Positions 54,786 to 64,000 of a stretch of 64,000 nucleotides of DNA are shown piece after piece (position 1 is the stretch's first letter; every line of letters starts with the position of its first letter). Source of the DNA: Heterobasidion occidentale (lineage: Eukaryota > Basidiomycota > Agaricomycetes > Russulales > Bondarzewiaceae); contig JBCAQO010000017.1 of the NCBI GenBank assembly GCA_039111635.1, forward strand, positions 1 through 64,000, given 5' to 3'. The notes beneath the pieces are model-generated. The model ran no database searches, had not been told where the DNA came from, and saw nothing but the letters and a program-made list of their open reading frames with translations. The position numbers and the translations under genes were made by a program.

Positions 54786-56257
54786 TTATTCGGTACCCTT
54801 CAACGCTCCCTGTCCCGTCCGATCCCTAACCCCCTTCAAGAATGGCACCAACTCCGTCCCGCCCGTGCCCTTTACCCCCTTGCTCACCTCCGCTCCGATC
54901 GCTTTCCTAGCCTGGCTCACTATATACAGTGTTGCGATCCTGACGTGCACCGTCCTAAACTCCTTCAGTGCCAGTACCGCCTCATTGTACGCCTCCCTTG
55001 TCGCCTCGCTCTTTTCCGCGTGCTCTCTCAGACCTCGTGCTTTCTCCCCCAACACCTCGATGAAGTTGCGGTGCGCCAGCGGCAGGTAGGCCCGCATCTT
55101 TGTCAGAAAGTTACCTCTTTCGCCACTGCCACCGTATTCTCCACGAGCAATCGTGGCGTTCGTGCCCAATCCCCCACGCTCATGTGTCAACCCCTCGATC
55201 CCAAGGAACACGTCCACCGCCTGTACGATCGCGCTCTGTGCAGCCGTACTCCCTGCCATCGCCCGCGCTACCCAAGCACCTTCCTGTCCACGTTGCACCC
55301 ACCGATTCCCTTCCAGCCGCTTCTCCACGTCGCCAGCCACAGGGCCCACATCGAAAAACCACATTCCATCCCCTTCCTCCTTGGACCCGACGTACCATGG
55401 CCGGATGTCGTTGTAAAAAACGCTCGGCGCGCACTCGTCTCGCACAGCGTCTAGGATTCTCCCCATCTCGCCGATGCTGGCTGCCAATCTCCGCAGAAGA
55501 CCCGTTAGCCGCTCTTCCTCATCTTTGGCCGTCAAGGCTGCGTCGGACAGGACAGAAATGATCTCCAACATTACGCCCATCGCCTTTTGTCCCTCCTGTT
55601 CAATCTCCACCGTCGTCACGTAGAAGTGCGCCTCATCCGAGGATCCCGTGAACAAGTCCAGAGTCCGAATCCCGTTCTCTTCATGTAGCTCGTAATTGTA
55701 ATACGCGGTGTCCGCATATGTCAACGCCGGTGGCATATCTAGAGCATAGGATACCTCCAGAACGGGAATCGCGAGCGCCTTGGGTATCCTGACGCCTTCC
55801 GACCCCCCAGATGGCGGAAGGGAGTGAACATAGAAGTGCAAGAGGAATAGCAACACCTGCCGTGCACGGACGAGCTCGGGTAAGCTCGCTAACAGCGCGT
55901 CGGTTGAAATCACAGGCATCTGTACCATCAATCGAGGTTCAGGCATACGACTCGGTTAGATCGCGAATGAATGAGCAGAATGCTTACCTCGCGCACGCTC
56001 TGGCGCCATGCCTCAGCGGCGCTGGAAAGGTCCCCCAGCCTCAACGGCAAGTCTTTCGCGCGCCGGAGCGCGTTCTGCCATAGTGCATATTCTGCAGGAA
56101 GTTCGATGGGAGGCGGGGCACCGTTCGAATCGACGCCGAGGAAAGCATGCTTGAAGATGTGCGAGGTATCACTTGCTGCGGCGATCGGCCCCAAGTGCAC
56201 GACGTCGGAGGCTGGTATGAACAAATCGTGCGGCATGGGTCGAAAGGGTCTGAGCAA
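54786..56257 (-). CDS. Indoleamine 2,3-dioxygenase
   Basis: Haem dioxygenase that opens the indole ring of tryptophan to N-formylkynurenine (kynurenine/NAD route). Two exons: 56257 to about 55985 (SSAAEAWRQSVRE) and about 55920 to 54786 (MPVISTDALLASLPELVRA). Motifs in order: LLFLLHFYVHSLPP, FFDVGPVAGD, MAGSTAAQSAIVQAVDVFLG, LTKMRAYLPLAHRNFIEVLG, FRTVHVRIATLYI (the His of this block is the expected proximal haem ligand) and KGTGGTELVPFLK. Length and order are normal. The start may be 56257 (MLRPFRP) or the next Met (MPHDLFIPASD) 21 bases later, which fits family N-termini better. Stop at 54786. Confidence 0.94.
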
Positions 56258-57253
56258 GATGTGCGAAAGGGCAAGCCTGCCTGGCCCTACAAGATCCGTT
56301 TAATTTATGCGCGCGTTTGCTCAGATCTATGTTCTCGGCCTGATGATTTCCCCCCGTCGTGACTCCGCCATTTGGATGTTAAAGCCGAAGGCGCCGACGT
56401 ATGCCAATCACCCCTTGGCTCCAGCGTGTCAAAATAATGGGGACCGGATTGGATGGAGTGGTTCAAAAGCCATTCGAGACACAATCCTATTGCATACTGT
56501 GCCCACATCGTTGACATCATCGTTTACAGGGACTGTCCTAGTTGCCTTTCCTCATCCAATCCGAAAATTCCATGCGTCGGATCGTGCCATTTAGATCCGG
56601 CCGAATCCTGATACAAGTCGTCATTCTGCCAGAGGCTGCTTGTCAGCGTTGTCAACCCACGCGGAGACACCGAGGGTGGTACACGAAGCGATCGTATCTA
56701 ACTTTTATTATCGCTGCTCAAACCCTTGTGTCTACGCCGCTCGTCGACTTGCGTGGCACAATTTACGAAACGATGGGTTCACATGTTGTTTCGGATCCTA
56801 CGGGTCTTTCGCCTCCCCCAGAGGACCAGCGCTCCGCCGTCAGGCAACCTGCGAATTCGTATAAGCGATTGCTGTTTTCAATATGACAGGCTCTTCAAAG
56901 CTTCATTCCAAACCACTTACGCGCTATGCGACTCGTGCATACCTGTCCAAGGCGCTCCAACTCCGACTATATGAAACTCGAAAAACGAACTAAGTGTATC
57001 TCCTTGTGCGAAGTAAATGTGCGGGCATCTGTTTTCGATTATCATACCTTGCGCGCCGTCTCCTATTTCTTGAACAGCACATTGACGTCCTGTCAGAGAG
57101 CAGTCACAGCAGGGGCGTAATGCACTTATCCGACAGGTTCATGACAACGAGAGTTGCACATGATATGTCTTCCACACAGAGCAATAGTCTCATGTGTGCA
57201 AAAGAATAACAATTAAACATCTCTTCGCAATGGCATTTGAGGGCGCAAAAGGG
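56258..57253. other. Intergenic stretch, no gene seen
   Basis: About 1 kb upstream of the indoleamine dioxygenase start. Some open frames of 70-115 codons occur on the plus strand, but with no family resemblance and no consistent exon borders. Confidence 0.5.
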
Positions 57254-57345
57254 GGGCCCAACTGGGGTTCGAACCCAGGATCCCTTGCAATCTTATGCTC
57301 ATCCGGCAACCCAAAGCAAGTATCTTACCACTAGACCATTGGGCC
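57254..57345 (-). tRNA. tRNA-Pro (anticodon UGG) with intron
   Basis: Minus strand: acceptor GGCCCAA pairs with TTGGGCC, D arm TGGTCTAGTGGTAAGAT, anticodon stem CTTGC/GCAAG, loop TTTGGG with anticodon TGG, and T arm CTGGGTTCGAACCCCAG. An intron of about 20 bases (TTGCCGGATGAGCATAAGAT) interrupts the loop one base 3' of the anticodon, the standard eukaryotic place. No CCA encoded. Confidence 0.95.
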
Positions 57346-57422
57346 GGTTCCAATTATTGATCGTTAAGAATATTCATTCAAACAAGATGAGCTTGAACTG
57401 TGCTCAGCCAGAGCCGCCCGAA

Positions 57423-60400
57423 TCAACAAATTACACAGTCCTCTCTGAGGTTTAAATTGTACATCGTCTTATCTACGACCTTCTCGATCTTCTTCCAGTC
57501 ACTTCTACGCTGGATGAACTCATAGATATCCTGTTCGTTGGTCAAAATCAGAATCTACGCATGTGTGTGTGCTCACGTACCTCTGGGCGGTAAGAGCCAC
57601 CGTACCGCGTTACATCTCGGACGATCTGTGCAAGATCTTTCGCATCCTCAACGACGTAGACATGTCCTAACATCTTGAGATTGGCAAAGTCCTGGGTAAG
57701 GGCCGGAATCTAGGGACGGCCCAAACTTGAGTATCGGAGTGATCAAATAACGTAGATGCACACCTTCAAAGATGAGATAAAAGTATGGTACGCGTTCAAG
57801 TCTGCAATCACTTGGAAACCTCCGTTCAAAGATATGATCTGCCGTTTGATATGTTTTTCAAGAATGCTAACTCAGATGCGTCAGGAAAAGGGAAGGCGAA
57901 CAGGGAAGCAGCGCTCACCCGATCAGTCGCACTCCCACTTCGCCTTCGAATACTTCCAAAACTTCGCGGTTCACATTTCCTTTGAGCAGCCGCAGATGTT
58001 CCTCGAGGCACTTGATAGCCTGAGAACATCCTCTGGTAGGCCCAAGCAGCATCGGGGCATCTTCAGGAGGATAATACGTTCGCGGTGGAGTCAGTGTGAG
58101 GATGATATGATCGACCTGTGACGTTCATGTGAGTTGCGATGCTAATGCTACGGCTGACGGTACTCACTTGATTCATCAATACTTCGATCCCGGCGTTAAG
58201 ACCTTTTGCTACAGAGTCGTCGAGGACGTTTTCAAATCGCTTTTTTTCACGGACAACACTGTTCAAAAAATCCGCCACATCTATGTTAGGAGCCTGTCAA
58301 GACAGTCGTAAGACATTTGAAGCAGAGCCTGGGCAATAAATATCGCATACCAGCTCTTTATCGAAGTAAACTTGAATGATGCTCTGAATCATGTCGCCAA
58401 TATGCACGAGCTCGAAGAACTGCACCAGAGGAGCGACCGAAGTAGAGCCTGTGGACTCAACTTCCAAGTCGTCCATTGACGCTGCCGGCGGCTCATACGT
58501 GCGCATCTGACTGATAGCTCTGCATCCCATTCAATACCAGAAGAAGAAAAAACTTCAATGATGGAAACTCACTGTTCAAACCCATTTCGGATGTGTCGAT
58601 CGCTAAGCACGCTCAACATCTCCACCGCGACCTCCTCGACGGTTTCCCTCACACGATGGCCATAAGCCCCTGGATAGCCAATGAACGTTTCCACACGCTT
58701 GAGCGATTCTCGTGCCGAGTGGATGATTTCGAGAGTCACATCAAGTGAGAGAAGTAATTGAAGGTTATCGTAAGTCCGAGAACGTGCCGATCCTGATATC
58801 GAAGTTGCATTGGTCGAGGTTGTGGCAACTGAGGTCGTGCTCTTGATGGAGTTCGCGGTGACGGATGCCGTGTCGAAGCCGTCTGCATCAACCTCGGCTT
58901 CAAGTTCTTTCTCGTCTTCATCTTCTCCACCATCCCACAGAACGCCTGCTTGACCACCACGTCGATAGCCGTCCGCACCGGTGCCCTGAGCACCCCAGCG
59001 CCGAGGATCCAGCATAGAGATCCCTTGAACGGCAGCACCAGAGACTGTACCACCAACGGCAACTACGGTGCGCGGGACAATGGTGACGGGGAGGAGCAAG
59101 ATGTCGGTGAACGAAGATAGAACGGAACGCTTCAGATGGGCAGGTGAGGATGCGGAGAGGAACGACGGCTGATTGGTGTTGAGAGCCGCTGCCGCCGCCG
59201 TCTGTATAAACATATCATTGAAAACCCTATGTTGACAGTGACGAGACGCTGACTTTCTTCTCCCACTCACGACATATGAGCTCAAATGACTGTTTGAGCG
59301 AGTCAACTCTTCGTCGAGATACTCGTCCATGTTGGGTTCAAACATTCGATAACTGGGATACAAGATGAGGCAAGATAGATGAAAATTGAATAGGCTTACA
59401 TGACATCTTCAGCCTCGTTGCGCTGCACTGTGAGTTCGCCGCGTTCACGAGCGACTTCCATGATGGAATCGACCATACGCCAGGCCTCGCGAAACGTTGC
59501 TGCATTGGCCTTGAGGAAGACAGACGTGCTGTCCAGGGATCGCGCACGAGTCAGGAGGGGGGCAATATACTCGCCTACCTAAGATGTCATGATGTGTATG
59601 CATGTCAATGATTCGTGAGAGAGCGTGTACCTACCACTTCGTTGGCGATGCGATCGGAGAAAGAGATCAGGACATTTGCCGCTGGGGGAAAGACGCGCAC
59701 AGCGCGAGCGCCATGCTCTTTGACAGTATCAAGGATGAATGACATGAAGGAATCCATCGCCTCGAAGTCAAGTCCACCAGATGGACTGAGAAACACTCAG
59801 TGGTCTGTGTCGGCCATCGACACAGATACACTCACGTGAAGTTATCGAGAGGCTTATGTGCACCTCCCATGTAGAAAATCTCGCGCTTTTCTGCCCAAAC
59901 GCGGCCCATCTCCCACTCACTGTTACCTGACGACCGCGGGTCCCAGATCTCCCAGCTGGCTTCGGCAGCTTCGCGCATCGCGGATTCATCTGCGCGACTA
60001 TCAGCATTGTCAAACGCAGCCAAAAGGTTCGACTCGAAACGGTCAGCAGCAGCGCGCAATGCTGTTGCAAATGTGTTCGTAGCGCGGAGAGGTTGAACAT
60101 CAGGAGATAGGAATCGAGCGAGGAGGTGAAGGAGCTTGGACTGCTTATGTAGGGATGGAGCAGGCGCAGGGAAGAGAGTGTTGAGTATGAGATGTGGGGG
60201 AGACGAGAGCGCCGCGACCAGCGGACGGAGAAGGGTGTGGACGCGAATATATTGTGCACGATAGGAAGACGTGACAAGAGTGGAGACGAGCGTCGGCGTG
60301 CGAGGGCTGAAGGCTGCAGAGGTGCTGAAGCTTAGAGAGCCCATGAAGTCGCCCATCTCGTCTGCGGCTGTCGTCTGGGCGAAGAGATCCTGTCTGCGGT

Positions 60401-60749
60401 CAGTAGTTGCAGACGCGAAGTCACCAAAGTCGTCGTCTGCGACATCGAGGGTGGGGGGGATGTCTGGCGCTGCTTTGCGCGCACGAGCATCGAGGTCGTC
60501 AAGAATGGGCTGAAAGTCATTGTCTCCTATAGCAAGGGCTTTCCACCTATGCTCCCACAGTGATTCGGAGGCGGCAATGCGCGCGAGCGCACGAGATGCG
60601 CGGGCATACTGTGGGATATCGGGTACAGGGAGGTTCTGAAGGACGAGAAGGTGGAGGTCAGAGGGAAGTCGGCCGATGAGCTGTTGCTGTGGTGGATGGT
60701 TGGAGGAAGGATAGAGTTTGACCGGTTCCAACGCTTTGAACTTGTCCAT
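57423..60749 (-). CDS. F-box/Sec10-like recycling protein (Rcy1/Pof6 type)
   Basis: Acts in endosome-to-plasma-membrane recycling and exocytosis; the family joins an N-terminal F-box to a Sec10-like exocyst domain. The F-box reads GRLPSDLHLLVLQNLPVPDI then ARASRALARIAASESLWEHR. The Sec10-like part spans VFNDMFIQTAAAAALNTNQP, TLEIIHSARESLKRVETFIG, QFFELVHIGDMIQSIIQVYF, EKKRFENVLDDSVAKGLNAG, a YYPPEDAPMLLGPTRGCSQA block, GGFQVIADLNAYHTFISSL and YEFIQRRSDWKKIEKVV. The protein ends in CVIC, a CaaX box; yeast Rcy1 also ends in a CaaX box. About ten exons. A 40-base intron near 59270 (after SSYVV) is the least certain. The start at 60749 (MDKFKALEPV) is preferred over 60770. Lies between two tRNA-Pro genes. 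Confidence 0.92.
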
Positions 60750-60857
60750 CGTTCGCGTTCGACCTCGCACACTTCGAACGGATTATTGGTCTACAGCGAT
60801 ATGGTCCTCATGAGAGGGCACTCTGCTCATCAACATCACTCTGATTGCCATAGTATT

Positions 60858-60949
60858 GGCCCAATGGTCTAGTGGTAAGATACTTGCTTTGGGTTGCCTG
60901 ATGGCATGAAATTTGCAAGGGATCCTGGGTTCGAACCCCAGTTGGGCCC
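60858..60949 (+). tRNA. tRNA-Pro (anticodon UGG) with intron
   Basis: Same mature sequence as the gene at 57254-57345 on the other strand, with a different 20-base intron (TTGCCTGATGGCATGAAATT) one base after the anticodon. All stems pair: acceptor GGCCCAA/TTGGGCC, anticodon stem CTTGC/GCAAG, and T arm CTGGGTTCGAACCCCAG. A TTTTG tract follows at 60951. Confidence 0.95.
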
Positions 60950-61190
60950 CATTTTGATCTCAACCTCTGTGTGGTCGGGCTTTTTTGCTATACTGGAGAG
61001 GAACATGAGTTTGTTTGCGAGAAACAGTGTTTACAGTTTGGCTAACGCGACCACATCCCGGAAACAATAGGGTACATGGTGATGACAGGGCACCCCGCCA
61101 ATTGGTACACTACAGGGGTGATTTCTGAACCTCTAAGCGATTCTCCTTGTTCACGCCGATCTTAGTTACGGTAACGTTCACTAGAGAATG

Positions 61191-62455
61191 TCATGGTCCG
61201 CGCTCGTCTGCGCTCGTCTCCTTACTTGCATCATCGTCCCAGAAAGATGGCGGTGACAGCGCAGCAGAATGTTCAGGGTCCGACAAGGCGCTCGGAGTCG
61301 CAGAACAGTCGACAGATAGGGTCTCGCGAAGTGGTGACGGCCTCACAGAGCCTCCGCGTCCTTCCGTCGTGTGCGATGATGTCGGCATGCTAGACATGCG
61401 GCGGTAATCCACCAAAGCCATCTCCGGCATCGCTGAAAACGAGGAGCCGCACTGCAGAGAAGCCCGGTATAGAGACACAAAGGACGCAGTCGACTGATCG
61501 CCCGAGGCGCTATGCACTGGAGAACAGGGAACCGGGTCGTGTTCAAGGCCGATTCCGTGTGAGCATCGAGAAAATCTGCTCGAAGTGGGCCCTAGACCGG
61601 GAACATGTACCGGTGGTGGCGGAAAGAGGGGAAACATAAGACTGGGTGAAGGCAGAGTCGGCGTCGGAACTAGCCTGAGAGAAGGTGTCGACGAAGAATG
61701 AAACGGCAGCGAAGAAGAACCCCGGAGACAATCAGACTCTGAATAGCACTCGCGACAATGCAACGTAGGGGATACGGGCGTCTCAAAACAGTCTGTGGAA
61801 CGCCTAGTCCCAGACGCTGACTGGATGATGTTGGGGTATTGCAGGGGTAGGCGCAACGTAGAAGAAGAGGACGTGCTCAAAGTTACAGACGAGGAAGTTT
61901 GATAGAAGGCCGTTTGAGAATGCCGAGAATGACGTAGATCTCCCATGGAGACACGATTCCACAAACGCGGTCGTGCTGCCCAAGAGTCGTTGTAGTACCA
62001 ACCTGAACCGTCTCGTGTTTTATGGGGCAGTAGAGAACCCCGCCGGGTAATAGGGGGCGGATCTAGCTTTTCTATGTTCACGCGAGTCTCCCAGTCTGGG
62101 TCTCCCAAGCAGCCAACGAGCAGGCCTTTACAACGTGTGTGGGTCCAGGAAGTGGCAGATTTAGAGATCGAACCGCATCTCCGGAATTTTGATGGAATAG
62201 GAGACAAGGATTGGCCCTCAAAGGCATGAGCTGTCTGTTTACGACGGCGGTTCATGTACACATGCTTGAGGCAACAGGAGATCAGGAACACAAGGGGGAT
62301 AGCGAGGAGGACCAAGACGAGCAGCAGATCATGTTCTCGATTCGGAGTGGTCGAAGAACGGCGGTGGACATGAAAGTGCCAGGGTCCGGAGCGATAGGCT
62401 GAGCGGACGAGTATCGACTAAACACGAGAAGACTGATGACCGCGAATTGACGCAT
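61191..62455 (-). CDS. Single-pass membrane protein of unknown function, 5' end uncertain
   Basis: The long frame 62315-61191 starts inside a membrane helix (LVLVLLAIPLVFLISCC) followed by a basic stop-transfer HVYMNRRRK and a Ser/Pro-rich cytosolic region of about 340 residues with SSSVTLSTSSSS. It has no ATG before the helix. Upstream, in another frame, an ATG at 62455 opens a convincing signal peptide, MRQFAVISLLVFSRYSSA, that runs on for about 20 residues. Joining them needs a frame change near 62345, either a base error or an unseen small intron. The overall shape parallels the membrane protein at 46571-47815. Confidence 0.55.
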
Positions 62456-62933
62456 GATAAAGGCAGACGACAAGATGCTCATACTTTGTAGTACAAAGTA
62501 CGGTTGAACGTATAGGAGGAGGGTCACGTGGCGACGAAGCAAAACATCATATGTGAAGTTCAAAGCTTTCTCAGAATATGTTCCTCGGTCTGGCGCGCCA
62601 TTCTCAACAATAGAGAAACATAATATTTTGGATCTGTGTCGAACCTTCATGGAACAGTCACACTGAGCATAGAGCCTCACGTATCATACACATCAAGCCT
62701 GAAGCGGCTTTGAAAACTGGTCATCGTCACTTGGGATTGATGGTATATTAGGGCCGAGCGCATCAAAGAGAAAAAGTCTGGCCAGATGTCCAGACACGTC
62801 CAGACTGTCTCGCCGATGTGCTCTGTGTAGACGCTCCATTAGAGTTGATAGGCCACAAATGAGCAAGCAAATCGCGCCATGTACTGTCGATGACCTTTTG
62901 TAAACAAAGGCCTTGTCTAGCAGAACCCACAGC

Positions 62934-63693
62934 TTACAGCTGTTTGCGGTACATAGGGCGCGGCGCGTTTTCTCAGGATTTTGTCGATTTTTGTACCATA
63001 GCACAGAACAGCCATAGCTCTCTAAATACTGACTCAATGATGATGAATCTTAGTTTGTTGGCCTTGCATTGAGTATCTGCAGGGCATGAACTTAGTCTCG
63101 GTGTGATTTGGTCTATTTTTGAGGTTCGTGGAAAATGCACCCTGTCGGACACTGCGCGCACCGTTGAAGCCTCGTTTTGAGCGGTAGAGGTCCAAAATTG
63201 ATATATGTTGGTCTTGAAAGGTATCCCGAGGGCGCCAGGTAAAGTTTTCGCTATGTTTTGAAGGACACCGCTGCTTTGTCTAAAATTTGCAAGTGTCACA
63301 ACCTAGTTGGCGGTGTGACGTCATCAGGATCTTTGCCTCACCACCACCATCCTTCGACTGCAATCCCTTTTCCCTTTGTCATCATGACCTGGTGCCCTCG
63401 GGATACCTTTCAAGACCAACATATATCAATTTTGGACCTCTACCGCTCAAAACGAGGCTTCAACGGTGCGCGCAGTGTCCGACAGGGTGCATTTTCCACC
63501 AACCTCAAAAATATACCAAATCCCACCGAGACTGAGTTCATGCCCTGCAGATACTCAATGCAAGGCCAACAAACTAAGATTCATCATCATTGAGTCAGTA
63601 TTTAGAGAGCTATGGCTGTTCTGTGCTATGGTACAAAAATCGACAAAATCCTGAGAAAACGCGCCGCGCCCTATGTACCGCAAACAGCTGTAA
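62934..63693. repeat. Foldback element: two 306-bp inverted arms, 147-bp spacer
   Basis: The left arm 62934-63240 and right arm 63388-63693 are reverse complements with only scattered mismatches. The outer ends are TTACAGCTGTTTGCGG and its complement; the inner ends are GGTATCCCGAGGGCRCCAGGT. Both arms can be translated into the same short peptide frame (ending FCAMVQKSTKS), which is a consequence of the palindrome. No transposase, and no clear target duplication outside the ends. Confidence 0.93.
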
Positions 63694-64000
63694 AAGATGT
63701 GCGCGGTTTGCGGAAAGTTGAGACGAAATGAGCGTCTAGAATAGCAATCACATACGTGGGTCAACTTCCTGAGGAGTGATCCGAGGCGTGTCACCTTGAA
63801 GGAGTGATCACCGCGCGTGGAGGAAACCCAATACAAGAAACTTGAGCGCGCTGTGTGCAATATCTGCTGATGGCATGTCAATCCATCGGTTGTTTGGTAC
63901 AAAATAACCGAAAGGAGGTTCTGGCGCAGCGCTGATGACGATCCCAAACAAAGACAACGGAGACAGCGAGAGTCATAGGGTTCGAGAGCGTCGAGGGAAG
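63694..64000. other. Window end, no feature seen
   Basis: About 300 bases following the foldback element, without a recognised gene or repeat. A gene could begin beyond the window. Confidence 0.4.

Overview
The window looks like the left end of a chromosome of a filamentous basidiomycete, most likely an Agaricomycete (mushroom-type fungus). It begins with a C-rich telomeric array. Nearly all conserved genes are split by many 45-80 bp GT-AG introns. Coding DNA is GC-rich. Gene content is typical of fungi: Drs2-type flippase, Rcy1/Pof6 F-box protein, Urc4, histidinol-phosphatase, fungal indoleamine dioxygenase, extracellular intradiol-dioxygenase fold and GMC oxidoreductase. A tiny cysteine-rich protein resembles a family I know from mushroom genomes. 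All assignments were made by reading translated exons by eye; no search was run.

Bases 1-19200 are subtelomere. After about 127 bases of TAACC units come a 20-bp satellite (about 690-2390), a 12-bp CT-rich tandem repeat (2395-2846), and a 1.1-kb interspersed repeat whose second copy lies at 13.7-14.8 kb. The 5.6-13.5 kb stretch carries a recurrent degenerate minus-strand unit. Between these lie broken pieces of housekeeping genes: a PP4 regulatory subunit 3 (PSY2/SMEK) fragment, the C-terminal third of glucose-6-phosphate isomerase, and two copies of a P4-ATPase. The larger P4-ATPase copy (15.3-19.2 kb) is truncated next to an LTR-like sequence. It is also interrupted by a 226-bp MITE, frameshifted, and carries a 35-bp micro-inversion in a conserved motif.

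Bases 19.3-62.5 kb are gene-dense and mostly intact. In order: PQ-loop membrane protein (-), mitochondrial ETF-ubiquinone oxidoreductase (+), MFS monocarboxylate-type transporter (+), histidinol-phosphatase (+), an unrecognised decayed stretch (27.6-30.6 kb), a 64-residue Cys-rich protein (+), Urc4 (+), SLC45-type sugar transporter (-), AP-1 mu adaptin (+), a Ser-rich protein (-), mitochondrial ferredoxin (-), GMC oxidoreductase (+), acyl-CoA thioesterase (-), Cdc20 (-), a single-pass membrane protein (-), an intradiol-dioxygenase-like secreted protein (+), alpha/beta hydrolase (+), F-box protein (-), a small conserved protein (+), indoleamine 2,3-dioxygenase (-), and Rcy1/Pof6 (-) lying between two intron-containing tRNA-Pro(UGG) genes, then another single-pass membrane protein (-). 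The window closes with a 760-bp foldback inverted repeat.

The genes do not form one pathway or cluster. Several are loosely linked by mitochondrial redox work (ferredoxin, ETF-QO), trafficking (AP-1 mu, Rcy1, P4-ATPase remnant) or nitrogen/tryptophan/histidine/uracil metabolism, but neighbours appear independent. Several otherwise well-conserved genes show single-base frame breaks at short C/G runs. These are as likely to be assembly errors as real mutations, and this uncertainty is flagged gene by gene.
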